Of a stretch of DNA of 46,526 nucleotides, positions 7,460 through 16,260 are shown in pieces; the first letter of the stretch is position 1, and every line of letters starts with the position of its first letter. Source of the DNA: an uncultured Roseateles sp. (GTDB lineage Bacteria > Pseudomonadota > Gammaproteobacteria > Burkholderiales > Burkholderiaceae). The stretch spans positions 1 through 46,526 of the forward strand of contig CAMPJJ010000036.1 in NCBI GenBank assembly GCA_946886855.1, written 5' to 3'. Made by a program: the position numbers and the translations under genes. A model generated the notes under the pieces. That model made no database searches, had not been told where the DNA came from, and saw nothing but the letters and a program-made list of their open reading frames with translations.

Positions 7460-9697
7460 TCAGTTCTCTCCAATCTTGGCGCCCTTGACGGCCACGCCGC
7501 CGCTGCCCTTGATGCCGACCGTGCCGCTGGCCTTGATGGTGATCTTGGAGGCGGAGATCGTGATCCCGCTCGAGTTCATCACGATCTTGCTGCCGCCGGC
7601 CTTGAGCGTGATCGACGGCGCCTCGATCGTGGCACTGCCGCCGGCCTTGGTCTTGTAGGTGCCCTTGGCGGTCTGGCCGATGGTGGCGGCCGACAGCTTG
7701 TGCGGTCCGCCGACGCCGATCGACTGCAGCGCGCCGACGTTGACCCGCTGCAGCCCGCCGATGGACACCATCTGCGCGCCGCCGACGTTGATCGCCTCGG
7801 CCGCGCCGACCGTGTGCATGCGGCCTGCGCCGACGGTGTGCGCCTCGGCGATGGAGATCGTCGTCGTCTGGGCGCCGTTGACGGTGTGGCTGCGCACGCC
7901 GTTGACGGTGACCGTCTGGCCGGCGTTGATGGTCACCGTCTCGCCGCCGTTGACCGTCTCGGTGCGGTGGGCGCCGATGGTGATGGTCTCGGCCGCGCCG
8001 ACGGTCTCCGTGCGGCTGGCGCCGACGGAGGTGGTCTCGTTGGCGCCGACCGTCTTCGAGCGGTTCGATCCGACGCTGATCGTCTGGTTCACGCCGACGG
8101 TCTGCGTCTGGTTGTTGCCGACGGTCTCCGAATCGTCCACGTCCACCGTGTCGGTGCGGTTGTTGTGGATGGTGGAGGTCTGGTCGTGCTCGATCGTGGT
8201 GGCCATGTCGTACTGGCCGTGGATCGTGATCATCTCCTTGCCGGCGGTGTCGTCCATCGACATCTCGTTGTAGCCCGCGCCCTTGTGGGTCTTGGACTTC
8301 ATGCCGCTGATGACGGCGGCGGCCGGCAGGCCGTACGGGGGCATCTGTTCGGCGTTGTAGACGCGGCCGGTGATGAGCGGCTGGTCGGGATCGCCCTCGA
8401 CGAAGTCGACCACGACCTCCTGCCCGATGCGCGGGATGGAGACGCCGCCCCAGCCCTTGCCGGCCCAGGGTTGCGAGACGCGGATCCAGCACGAGCTGGT
8501 CTCGTTGCGCTGGCCGCGGCGGTCCCAGTGGAACTGCACTTTCACGCGGCCGTACTTGTCGGTGAAGATCTCCTCGCCCGAGGGCCCCGTCACGATCGCG
8601 GTCTGCGGGCCGGGCGCCATCGGCTTGGGCGTGCGACGCTCGGGGCGGAACTGCTGGTCGGCGGGGATGGCGTTGAAGCGGCAGCGCAGCTCGGACTCGC
8701 CCGAGGCCGACTCCGTCGACGCCTGGCGCATCTGCGTGATCGTGCCGGTGATGAGGTACTTGGCGTTCTGGTCGTCGCGCGGATGGCGGCTCAGCGACAG
8801 CAGGTGGCCGGTGCGCACGCCCTGCGCGTTGGTGTCGCCGTCGAATCGGGCGTAGGCGGTCTGGATCTCGTCGAGGCGGTCCTCGACGTACTGCGCGCCG
8901 TCGCTGCCCTGCACGTAGCCGCCGGGGTAGTCGAAGACCTCGCCGTCGGACAGGTCGTAGTCGCGCGCGCGGTCCAGCTTGGTTTCCAGCGAGGTCGAGG
9001 GCCGCTCGAAGTCGTAGTCGGTGATGACGACCTTGCCGGGCTTGAGGCTCTCCTGCGTGACCCAGGTGTCGACGTATTCGAGTTCGGGCGGCGCGTTGTT
9101 CGTGCCGCCGTAGAACGGCAGCGTCTCGCAGCCGGGGGCGCAGTCATGGGCGGAGGCAGCGTCGGTCAGCACCAGCGTGTGACCGGACTCGTCGTGGGTG
9201 AAGTACCAGTAGATGCCCTCGTTCTCCAGCAGCCGGGCGACGAAATTGAAGTCGGTCTCGCGGTACTGGACGCAGTAGGTCCAGGGCCGGTAGGCGCGCA
9301 TGAGCTTGAACTCGTGACGCGCGACCGGGTGGTCGTCGAACACCGCCTTGACGATGTCGGGGACGGTCATCTCCTGGAAGATGCGGCAGTCGGCGGTGCG
9401 CGTGAGCAGCCACAGCCAGGGGCGCATCGTCATCTGGTAGACGGTGTGCTTGCCTTCGAAGCCGGTCTGCGCGAAGCGGGTCACGTAGCCGGCCAGGTGG
9501 CGGGGCGTGTCGTCGCGCAGGGCCATGGTCAGCGTCGCGGACTTGCCGAGCAGTTCCGAGGCGCGGATGTCCTTGCGCTCGCTGAGCAGGGTCAGCGTGG
9601 TCTCGCCGAGGTCGCTCAACGCCTCGCGCGACGCGCAGGCGTGCACACGCAGGACGTCAGCGGCGAGGGCGGTCTTGAGGCGGAATGGAGCTGCCAT
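7460..9697 (-). CDS. vgrG: VgrG spike protein of island 1
   Basis: This 745-residue VgrG forms the trimeric tip that punctures target cells. The gp27-like part is at about 1-360, with QYRETDFNFVARLLENEGIYWYF at 144-166. The gp5-like OB part carries DKYGRVKVQFHWDRRG at 380-395, followed by SIPRIGQEVVVDFVEGDPDQPL. Residues of about 500-700 are a long beta-helix built of Thr/Val-rich units (TVGxNxT types). There is no extra C-terminal enzyme domain, so the effector is carried as cargo through DUF4150. It is the first gene of the island 1 operon, with a conserved box 80 bp upstream. It is similar to, but clearly diverged from, vgrG2 and vgrG3. Confidence 0.95.
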   Translation of the reverse strand: MAAPFRLKTALAADVLRVHACASREALSDLGETTLTLLSERKDIRASELLGKSATLTMALRDDTPRHLAGYVTRFAQTGFEGKHTVYQMTMRPWLWLLTRTADCRIFQEMTVPDIVKAVFDDHPVARHEFKLMRAYRPWTYCVQYRETDFNFVARLLENEGIYWYFTHDESGHTLVLTDAASAHDCAPGCETLPFYGGTNNAPPELEYVDTWVTQESLKPGKVVITDYDFERPSTSLETKLDRARDYDLSDGEVFDYPGGYVQGSDGAQYVEDRLDEIQTAYARFDGDTNAQGVRTGHLLSLSRHPRDDQNAKYLITGTITQMRQASTESASGESELRCRFNAIPADQQFRPERRTPKPMAPGPQTAIVTGPSGEEIFTDKYGRVKVQFHWDRRGQRNETSSCWIRVSQPWAGKGWGGVSIPRIGQEVVVDFVEGDPDQPLITGRVYNAEQMPPYGLPAAAVISGMKSKTHKGAGYNEMSMDDTAGKEMITIHGQYDMATTIEHDQTSTIHNNRTDTVDVDDSETVGNNQTQTVGVNQTISVGSNRSKTVGANETTSVGASRTETVGAAETITIGAHRTETVNGGETVTINAGQTVTVNGVRSHTVNGAQTTTISIAEAHTVGAGRMHTVGAAEAINVGGAQMVSIGGLQRVNVGALQSIGVGGPHKLSAATIGQTAKGTYKTKAGGSATIEAPSITLKAGGSKIVMNSSGITISASKITIKASGTVGIKGSGGVAVKGAKIGEN

Positions 9698-9927
9698 GGG
9701 CGGACCGTGGAGGCGGACCGGAGCAATCGGACCTTCACGGTAGGCTCGTGCGCAGATCGCAGGAAGCGACCAAAGTCATTCGCGAGGGCACCCCATGTAA
9801 ACGGGTGATACCGGGCCCCAGGCGTGTCACCGGTGTGGGTGACGCGTGCGCCCCGACGGCCCTGGATGGGTGCGGCGGCGCACGTCCGGAAGTTCGCGGA
9901 GCGCCTTCCCGGCGCGCCGCGGGGCCG
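9698..9927. other. Intergenic promoter region of island 1
   Basis: This 230-nt gap separates the end of the last island 2 gene from the vgrG1 start. It contains the conserved box at 9770. I see no further gene in it. GC-rich inverted stretches near 9890-9920 (CGCGGAGCGCC, GGCGCGCCGCGG) could form a weak hairpin after the upstream gene, but there is no T-run. Confidence 0.4.
9770..9783 (-). promoter_or_regulatory. Conserved palindromic T6SS box, copy 2 (vgrG1)
   Basis: The plus strand reads CCAAAGTCATTCGC, centred at 9777, 80 bp from the vgrG1 ATG. On the minus strand a CCTACCGTG element follows, with its TA at 9742-9741, 35 nt from the centre. The same CCTACCGTG occurs at the same distance before vgrG3. 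Confidence 0.6.
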
Positions 9928-10446
9928 TCACATCGGCAAGGTCAGCGAGACGGTGATCGTCAGCACGGCGCCGTCGTCGGCGTAATCGACGGTGATCTCG
10001 CGGCCCTCGACCTCCCACTGTTCCCATTCGAAGACGCCCTCTTCCTCCTCGCCGTCGACGGCTTCGCCGTAGGCGGCGGTGGCGGCGTCACGGGTGTCCA
10101 CCGGCGTGGTCGCGAAGGGGCCGTTCCCCTTGTAGGGATCGACTTCCTCGCTGCCTTCGGGGTAGTAGAAGATCGCGCTCAGCACATGCGTGCCGGTGCC
10201 CAGCGGCTCACCGTAGTCGACCGCGTGGGTCTCGCGCGGGGAGAAGGACAGCACGACGCCGGCCTCCTTCAGGTGCACGAAGCCGGCGCGGATCTCCTTC
10301 TTGCGCTTCTGGGAGAGCTCGGAGGGCGCAGGCGTGCCGGCGGGCGTGGTGTGCGCGAGGACCGCGGCGATCAGCGGAGCGTCGGACTCGGTCAGTCCGA
10401 GAAGGCTCGGAAGCTCGGGGAGCGTGGGAATGGAGGTGGTGGTCAT
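9928..10446 (-). CDS. Hypothetical protein, possible immunity-type protein
   Basis: This 172-residue soluble protein begins MTTTSIPTLPELPSLLGL. It contains AVDYGEPLGTGTHVLSAIFY and PEGSEEVDPYKGNGPF, a pattern of a short strand followed by a Tyr/Gly loop seen in several small immunity families, then an acidic stretch GEEEEGVFEWEQWEVEG. A longer in-frame extension upstream overlaps the previous gene and looks unlike coding sequence, so the ATG at 10446 is preferred. It ends island 2, 124 nt after the second propeller-like gene. I do not recognise the family; an immunity role is inferred only from position. Confidence 0.6.
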   Translation of the reverse strand: MTTTSIPTLPELPSLLGLTESDAPLIAAVLAHTTPAGTPAPSELSQKRKKEIRAGFVHLKEAGVVLSFSPRETHAVDYGEPLGTGTHVLSAIFYYPEGSEEVDPYKGNGPFATTPVDTRDAATAAYGEAVDGEEEEGVFEWEQWEVEGREITVDYADDGAVLTITVSLTLPM

Positions 10447-10570
10447 GAGGCTGAACGATAACCCGTATTGGGGTCGTCGGGCCGGGTGGACGTCCAGGCA
10501 GTCTTCTTCGACCCGAGTTGGGCGAAAGCCATCGTCAAGTCGAGGATTCAGTCCAAGCGACCTCAGAACA

Positions 10571-11611
10571 TCAATTCGGCGGCGTCCAGACCTTGTCGCG
10601 GTTGGTCTCCAGCCACTCGCGCACCTCGTGGTCATGGAAGATTTCCGTCCATTGACCGTCCCGCTTGAACGACGCTCCGCCATGTCCGGCCAGAAGAAGC
10701 ACACCATCCCGCGTGGCGAGATTTCCGGAGCACACCTTGACGCCCGAAGGAAGATCAGCTTCCACCAGCGCTTCATCCTTCAACGTCCAGACGCCGTAGT
10801 CGTTGGTCGTCCATAGCGTCCCCTCGTACCAGACAAGGTCTCTGAGGGGCAAGGTGATGCTGGCCTTCGACTGCAACTTCTGCCACCTGTCGCCGGACCC
10901 GCGATAGATGAGATTGCCGGCCGCAATGTACACGTGGCCATCGGGAGCGCACTTCAATGCCGAGACCCCCCAATCGGTCGGGAACTTGCACTGACGCCAT
11001 TTCGTACCGTTGAAGTGCCAGACGTCACCGCTGCCACCGGCTGCATACAGATCCGAGTCCGAGAACTGATCGAAGTCATGGAAACCGCAATCTCGGAACT
11101 CGGCTTCGCTCACCTCGATCGGGGGACCGATCAAGGCCCAGTCCGATGGCCCGTTGCGACGGAACAATTGACGCTGCGTGCCTCCCAGCAGCAGTTCACC
11201 GCCAAATGACTTTGCACGGTTCATATCTCCGACAAGCATCCCGCCGTCGACCTTGTACGCGATCCCCGCCTCGAACCCGTTGGTCTTCGGGTTTTGGACC
11301 CACACCTTCGCATCGGCGTCGACGACTACGAGCTTCTCTTCCGGCGCGAAGCACATCGCGCACTTGCTGGTGTCCATGCCCGTGAGATGCATGTGACCCC
11401 ACTTCTTGTCATCGGGATTGCCCAGGCGCACGACGAAGATCCGTTTCGGGAGCCGTCGTTCAGGTGGTGCCTCCTGAAGCTCGCCCCAGCCATTGCGTTG
11501 CGTGTAGTCCTCGCGCCCGAGGAGATACAGCGTGTCCTTATCCTTGACCTCGCAGTCGATGACGTTGAAACCGGCCATCCGGGGTAGGAGATGCTCACTC
11601 GCAATGCTCAC
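10571..11611 (-). CDS. Beta-propeller-like protein, second copy in island 2
   Basis: This 346-residue protein starts at a GTG (11611) preceded by GGAGG; the start aligns with the paralogue at 13602-14636 (both read SI.. then AGFNVIDC). It has repeated short blades such as DLYAAGGSGDVWHFNGTKW, HVYIAAGNLIYRGSGDRW and LVWYEGTLWTTNDYGVW, the pattern of a propeller. The C-terminus RDGQWTEIFHDHEVREW is almost the same in both copies, as is the DNA of the last 80 nt. It has no signal peptide. The paralogue directly follows the GHH effector, so these proteins are candidate immunity proteins, this one being an additional or orphan copy. That role is inferred. Confidence 0.75.
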   Translation of the reverse strand: MSIASEHLLPRMAGFNVIDCEVKDKDTLYLLGREDYTQRNGWGELQEAPPERRLPKRIFVVRLGNPDDKKWGHMHLTGMDTSKCAMCFAPEEKLVVVDADAKVWVQNPKTNGFEAGIAYKVDGGMLVGDMNRAKSFGGELLLGGTQRQLFRRNGPSDWALIGPPIEVSEAEFRDCGFHDFDQFSDSDLYAAGGSGDVWHFNGTKWRQCKFPTDWGVSALKCAPDGHVYIAAGNLIYRGSGDRWQKLQSKASITLPLRDLVWYEGTLWTTNDYGVWTLKDEALVEADLPSGVKVCSGNLATRDGVLLLAGHGGASFKRDGQWTEIFHDHEVREWLETNRDKVWTPPN

Positions 11612-11670
11612 GGCATGCCTCCGCCCTCGCATCGTCTCGGGAGCCCTTGCCAGAAGACCATGAGGGACCT

Positions 11671-12093
11671 TCAGCCCTTGAACGCTCGCCAGAGCGACGG
11701 CAGTTCCAGCGTCGTGCCGAGATTCGGATCCAGCAGCCGCATGCCCTGAAACTCCAAGGGTCGCAACTGGACGCGATCGGACGGCACAGCGTCCGGCTCG
11801 ATCCCTTCGACGATCGCGGCCTGCACACAGGCGCCTTGCCGCCACCGCAACAGGAGCGGCAAGTCGGGGGGGATGAAATCGTCGAGGAACTCGGCGTGCT
11901 CCTCCAGGTCCAGCCAGAGCGGCACGATATGCGGAGGAAGGCCTCGGCCCAGCGCTTCAAAACGAGGCTGCAACACCTGGCACCGGCTGCACCACCCCGA
12001 AGCGCCGATCACGGTCAGGAACTCGGCATCGGGACGGTCAAGGCGTCGCGCTATCTCCGATGCATGGTCCCAGGGATTCAACGGCTCGGACAT
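11671..12093 (-). CDS. Thioredoxin-like protein within the island 2 effector operon
   Basis: This 140-residue protein begins MSEPLNPWDHASEIARRL and carries FLTVIGASGWCSRCQVLQ, a thioredoxin-type strand followed by the redox motif Trp34-Cys35-Ser-Arg-Cys38, then a helix, an IVPLWLDLEEH strand and a probable cis-Pro region (PPDLPLLL). It has no signal peptide, so it acts in the cytoplasm. It starts 4 nt after the stop of the TIGR02270-like gene and is 59 nt from the second propeller gene. The GHH effector of the same operon is Cys-rich in its C-terminal third, so a role in keeping that toxin reduced or folded is possible, but is inference. Confidence 0.8.
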   Translation of the reverse strand: MSEPLNPWDHASEIARRLDRPDAEFLTVIGASGWCSRCQVLQPRFEALGRGLPPHIVPLWLDLEEHAEFLDDFIPPDLPLLLRWRQGACVQAAIVEGIEPDAVPSDRVQLRPLEFQGMRLLDPNLGTTLELPSLWRAFKG

Positions 12094-12097
12094 TCGC

Positions 12098-13570
12098 TCA
12101 CCAGTTCCAGCTGCTTGTCCCCAGGGCCGCGAGCGCGCGATCCTGGGCGGATGTTGCCGCGCCGACGTCAAAACAGGGCGATGCACCGCGCGCAAGTTGC
12201 AGCAGCAACGCAGCCTGCCAGCGTTGCTGCTGCGAAGCCTTGGCATTGCCCAGCACGCGAAGCAACGTGGACTCGGTGACCGCCTCGCCGCCAAGGTATC
12301 GGCGCGCAGGATCGAGCGTTGACGACAACGCCGGCCACTCGCGATTCAGGACGTCGACATCCGGCCACAGCAGCGCGCCGTCCGGATCACGTTTCGCCGA
12401 CGCCGGCACGTAAGGGTTGTCAAGCGCATCCTCGGCATCGTCGGGAGCCTCGGGCGCCTCTCGCCAGCGTTGATGCCCGATGCGAGCGCCCGTGATGTGC
12501 GCGAAGACATCGCCTGCGAGACGGGCCAGATTGCTCGAAGGTTCGACAAAGAAGCGCCGCACCTCGTCCTGATGGCTCTGATGCGCCATGCACTGCAGCA
12601 GCACGGGCAACCAGCGTGGATCACCCTGGAACCGGATGGCCCGGAGCGCCTCGCGCCACCGCCGACGATCGTTGTTGCCTTCGATCAGCATGCGCTCAAT
12701 CGCGGACACGGTCGTCGCGGGCGCGGCGCGCCACAGCCAGACGACGAGCTCCTCGTCCGCGAGCTCCTCCGGTGCCGTGATCCAGGCATCCAGAAGGACC
12801 GCTTCCGCCTGTCGCCACGCGGCACCGCCGTCGGCGGCGGAGCCGATCAGGCGCCCGATCGCCGCCGCGGCGACGCGACGGGTTTCCAGGCTCGACGACG
12901 GCTCGTTGAGCACCGCCTGCAATGCCGGTACCGCTTCGGCAATGCCGTGAGATCCCGCCAGCCTCGCAGTCTCGGCTATCACCGCCGGATCGGCGCCCTG
13001 GCGCAAGCCGTCCCGGATCAAGGACGTCCGGAGCGTTGGCAGTGAATGGGCCGCAATCAGCGCGGCGCGTCGCCAGAGCGGCGATGCTTGCTCCCACCAA
13101 TGCGAGGCAAGTTTCTCGGACAGCGTATCACCGCGACGGCGCAGCGCGCCCGCCAGACCGATGGCGATCGCGTCGCCCCGCCCGGACTCGAACTGGGCTT
13201 GGGCGAGGGTCTGGAGTTCTTCCAGCCATACCGTCGCGCCGAGCTCCAACGCCTGCATGGCCAGCGTGCCAGCCACGAACGCTTCGTCGCTCGTGCCCCA
13301 TCGGGCCAAGCGGGTCTTCGAGGCAGCCCAGGCGACATCGCCGATGAACGCCGGCGCCTGAGCCGATTCGAGCTGCGCGACTCGCAGGCCCTCCAGGTTT
13401 GCATCAAGCAGGCGCTCCATGCGTTGGAGGCTCTGCCAGTCGTGCTCCGTGGCGAACATCGCGTCGCCATGGCGGGACCAGTAGAACGAGGCGTCTTCCG
13501 CGTGGCGCTGCACGATTGCGGGGATCACGCGCAGTTGCCCGTGGTCCGATTGAGCGGGAACGTTCGTCAT
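12098..13570 (-). CDS. TIGR02270-like HEAT-type T6SS-associated protein, island 2
   Basis: This 490-residue protein begins MTNVPAQSDHGQLRVIPAIV. It shows the TIGR02270 start IVQRHAEDASFYWSRHGDAM (about 18-37), then MERLLDANLEGLRVA and a long run of Ala/Leu helical repeats including ALQAVLNEPSSSLETRRVAAAAIG. It is longer and strongly diverged from the island 1 relative (433 residues). It lies 31 nt after the first propeller gene and 4 nt before the thioredoxin-like gene. Here it sits after the effector, whereas in island 1 it sits before it. The role is unknown, presumably in effector handling. Confidence 0.75.
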   Translation of the reverse strand: MTNVPAQSDHGQLRVIPAIVQRHAEDASFYWSRHGDAMFATEHDWQSLQRMERLLDANLEGLRVAQLESAQAPAFIGDVAWAASKTRLARWGTSDEAFVAGTLAMQALELGATVWLEELQTLAQAQFESGRGDAIAIGLAGALRRRGDTLSEKLASHWWEQASPLWRRAALIAAHSLPTLRTSLIRDGLRQGADPAVIAETARLAGSHGIAEAVPALQAVLNEPSSSLETRRVAAAAIGRLIGSAADGGAAWRQAEAVLLDAWITAPEELADEELVVWLWRAAPATTVSAIERMLIEGNNDRRRWREALRAIRFQGDPRWLPVLLQCMAHQSHQDEVRRFFVEPSSNLARLAGDVFAHITGARIGHQRWREAPEAPDDAEDALDNPYVPASAKRDPDGALLWPDVDVLNREWPALSSTLDPARRYLGGEAVTESTLLRVLGNAKASQQQRWQAALLLQLARGASPCFDVGAATSAQDRALAALGTSSWNW

Positions 13571-13601
13571 GTCCGGGACTTCGCCAAGCGCGTTCGAACC
13601 A

Positions 13602-14636
13602 TCACTTCGGCGGCGTCCAGACCTTGTCGCGATTGGTTTCGAACCACTCGCGCACCTCGTGGTCATGGAAGATCTCTGTCCACTGTCCGTCCCGCTTGTA
13701 GGCGGCGCCACCGTAGCCAGCGAGCAGGAGCACGCCGTCGCGAGTGGCGAGATTGCCAGAACAAACCTTCACCCCGGAGGGCACATCCGCATCGACCAGG
13801 CCTTCGTCCTTCAAGACCCACACACCGTAATCATTGGTGGCCCACAACTCGCCGTCGTACCAGACGAGATCCTTGATGGGGAGCGATATCTGAGCCTTCG
13901 TTTTCAACTTCTCCCACTTGTCGCCCAAGCCGCGAAACACGTGGTCACCGGCCGCAACGTACACATTGCCATCCCCGGCGCAACAGACGGCGGACAGTCC
14001 CCAGTTGCTCGGGAACTTCATGCGCTTCCAGACCTGTCCGGACAGATGCCAGATGTCGCCCGGATCACCGACGGCATAGAGATCCTCTGGGCCGAACCCA
14101 TCGAAGTCGACAAAGCTGATCTTGTACTCGTCGGGTTCCGGCATCGGCTCCCCCACAAGGTCCCACTTCCCCGGCGCGGTACGTACAAACAGCTGACGCG
14201 CGGTGCTGCTGGCGAAGAGCCGACCGCCGAAGCTGCGAGCGCGACTGAAGCCGCCTCGCTTCACTCCGCCTTCGAACTGGGACGGAATCGGGCCTTCAAA
14301 CCCGTCACTGCCCGGCGTGGGGGACCATGCCTTCGAAGTGCTGTCCAGCACGACGACTTTCTCCTCGGGGGCGAAGGCAACGCCACAGACGCTCGCGCCC
14401 AGACCGCGAAGGTGGCCGATTCCCCACTTCTTCTCATCAGGATTCTTCAGGTTGAGACTCAGCAGGCGTTTCGCCAGGCGCCCTTCTCCGGGCGCCTCCC
14501 GCCCATCCCGCCACCCGGGATGCTGCGTGTAGTCCTCGCGCGCCAGCAGATAAAGGATGTCGCGATTCTTTATCGCGCAGTCGATGACGTTGAAACCGGC
14601 AATTCGCGGATTCAATTGTTCAATTGAAATACTCAA
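13602..14636 (-). CDS. Beta-propeller-like protein next to the GHH effector, candidate immunity protein
   Basis: This 344-residue protein starts at a TTG (14636) that overlaps the effector's TGA (TTGA). GGAGG lies 7 nt upstream, and the start aligns with the GTG of the paralogue at 10571-11611. Blade-like repeats are visible: DLYAVGDPGDIWHLSGQVW, NVYVAAGDHVFRGLGDKW and LVWYDGELWATNDYGVW. There is no signal peptide. Being tightly coupled to a nuclease-toxin gene, it is the best candidate for that toxin's immunity protein. I know of no proof for this family, and an accessory role is also possible. Confidence 0.78.
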   Translation of the reverse strand: MSISIEQLNPRIAGFNVIDCAIKNRDILYLLAREDYTQHPGWRDGREAPGEGRLAKRLLSLNLKNPDEKKWGIGHLRGLGASVCGVAFAPEEKVVVLDSTSKAWSPTPGSDGFEGPIPSQFEGGVKRGGFSRARSFGGRLFASSTARQLFVRTAPGKWDLVGEPMPEPDEYKISFVDFDGFGPEDLYAVGDPGDIWHLSGQVWKRMKFPSNWGLSAVCCAGDGNVYVAAGDHVFRGLGDKWEKLKTKAQISLPIKDLVWYDGELWATNDYGVWVLKDEGLVDADVPSGVKVCSGNLATRDGVLLLAGYGGAAYKRDGQWTEIFHDHEVREWFETNRDKVWTPPK

Positions 14637-16225
14637 GCCACATCCTCCATTGCCGAGTTGTCGGCGTCCTTGCCGCCCATACCATCATGCGCACGCAGCG
14701 AGGCATTCTGGCAATCCTTGTAGTACTCGTCCAACTGCTTTTTCAGACATTCAGGGTCGCATCCCGACGCCGGCGCCACCGGCTTGGGTTCGGTGATCGC
14801 CGCCACGCCCGCGTTCCTCGCCTGCTCGTAGGTCATCGTCGGCCCACGCGTCTCCTTGTGTCGCCCGACGATCTGTTGAAGTCGGGAATGAACGAAGCCG
14901 TGACTGCCATGGCTGTTGTTGACGCCTTCGACGCAGATCGTCGGCGCCGAGCCATGCTTGCCGGCATAGCAAGGTTGACCTTCGAACATCGCGCCAGGCA
15001 ACACATGGTGCCCGGTCTGCCCCGGACAGCATCCCGTGCCATGGCGGGACGACTTGATCGCTCCCGTCTGGTTGTAGGGCACCAACTGGCACTTCCGAGC
15101 GCGCAGGCAGGGATCGGTCGCCGCCCGCATCGTCATCGCCTCGGAGACGAACTGGCTGGGGTTGTTGCGATACTCCTGCAGCTTCTGCTTCGCGAGGTCC
15201 TGCAACTTGTCGACATTCAACAAGTCGTCCAGGTGTTCCATCGCCTGCGGTCCGAGCTTCTGTGCAAGCTCGGTCGCCGTTGAAACCACATCCGCGACCG
15301 TCCACGCGGCCATCCCCGCCGTGACCACGGTGCCGACCCCGGTGACCGCCGCGGCGCCGCCGACGACATTCTTGGCCACGGAACGCAGCGCCAGCCCGCC
15401 GAGCTTTCGCACCATGTACCAGGGGCTCAACTGAGCCTTGGCCATCTCAAGGATCTCGCCGAAGACAGCCTGCGCGACGAACATCTTGTCGTTGGCGATC
15501 TTGTCGAGGAATCCTTCGAACTCCTTCTGCGCGTTCTGGAAGTACTTGCTGCCCATGGCTGGCTTGACCCAGAGCCCATCGCAGTTGTCTTCCATCCATG
15601 CGTTGTCGGCCCCCTTCTTGTGGGTGTAGCCGTAGGCCTTCTTGGCGGCGGCATCGGGGATGGTGATGATCTTTCCCGCCCCCTGCACGATCTTCTTGAA
15701 CGGTGCCCTCTTCTGCTTGGCCGCGCGCTTCTCATCACCCTTGTCGGCGCAGGCCCGCTCCATCTGCTGGCGATCTTTCGCGCAATCGTGGTCGTTCTGC
15801 CAGATGCTCCGGTACTTCTGCACCAGCGCATTGGCCGGGCTGTTGTGGTTGTGCGTGACCGTGTCGAGGTGCCGCGCCACCCCCTTGCCTTCGACCTTGA
15901 CGTTCATCGACCAGGTCGCGAAGTGCCCCTTGCCCTTGATTTGGCCGCTCACCGTGCCCTTCTTGAGCCCAGGCGTCGCCGGTTCGTTGCCATAGCTCGT
16001 GGCGAAGTAGCTGTCCTTCTCCAGCGCAGCGCCGGTGCCCTTGAAGAACACCGTGCGCGAGAGGTTGTCCAGGTCTTTTGCCAGCGTCGTGTTGGCGTAC
16101 GGCACCGGCACGCCCGGTGGCGGCGGACCCGGGCTGAAGCAGACATCCGGCGCACAGGCGGACGACACGCCGGACGCGCTCTTGGCGGCGATCTCGTTGT
16201 CGTTGGCGAAGACGAAATGCGGCAT
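14633..16225 (-). CDS. T6SS effector: PAAR-like DUF4150 domain plus GHH (HNH/Endo VII-type) nuclease
   Basis: This 530-residue protein begins MPHFVFANDNEIAAKS. The N-terminal DUF4150 PAAR-like domain has PDVCFSPGPPPPGVPVPYAN (26-45) and ends around residue 130 with HNHNSPAN. A hydrophobic Gly/Ala/Val-rich segment (about 300-340) may help membrane passage. The C-terminal part contains TGHHVLPG (404-411), APTICVEG and NNSHGSHGFVHSRL, the His pattern of Tox-GHH2 nucleases of the HNH/Endonuclease VII superfamily. The C-terminal third is Cys-rich. The gene follows the ketosynthase-like gene and overlaps the propeller-like candidate immunity gene by 4 nt. DNA cleavage in target cells is expected from the family. 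Confidence 0.82.
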   Translation of the reverse strand: MPHFVFANDNEIAAKSASGVSSACAPDVCFSPGPPPPGVPVPYANTTLAKDLDNLSRTVFFKGTGAALEKDSYFATSYGNEPATPGLKKGTVSGQIKGKGHFATWSMNVKVEGKGVARHLDTVTHNHNSPANALVQKYRSIWQNDHDCAKDRQQMERACADKGDEKRAAKQKRAPFKKIVQGAGKIITIPDAAAKKAYGYTHKKGADNAWMEDNCDGLWVKPAMGSKYFQNAQKEFEGFLDKIANDKMFVAQAVFGEILEMAKAQLSPWYMVRKLGGLALRSVAKNVVGGAAAVTGVGTVVTAGMAAWTVADVVSTATELAQKLGPQAMEHLDDLLNVDKLQDLAKQKLQEYRNNPSQFVSEAMTMRAATDPCLRARKCQLVPYNQTGAIKSSRHGTGCCPGQTGHHVLPGAMFEGQPCYAGKHGSAPTICVEGVNNSHGSHGFVHSRLQQIVGRHKETRGPTMTYEQARNAGVAAITEPKPVAPASGCDPECLKKQLDEYYKDCQNASLRAHDGMGGKDADNSAMEDVA

Positions 16226-16260
16226 GGTGAAGTCGGATTCCTTGTGGACGGCTGGTGGCG

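Noticed and set aside
7650..8160. Regular repeats in vgrG1 as a possible CRISPR array or mobile repeat
   Set aside because: They encode the Thr/Val-rich beta-helix of VgrG and stay in frame; there are no constant repeats with unique spacers.
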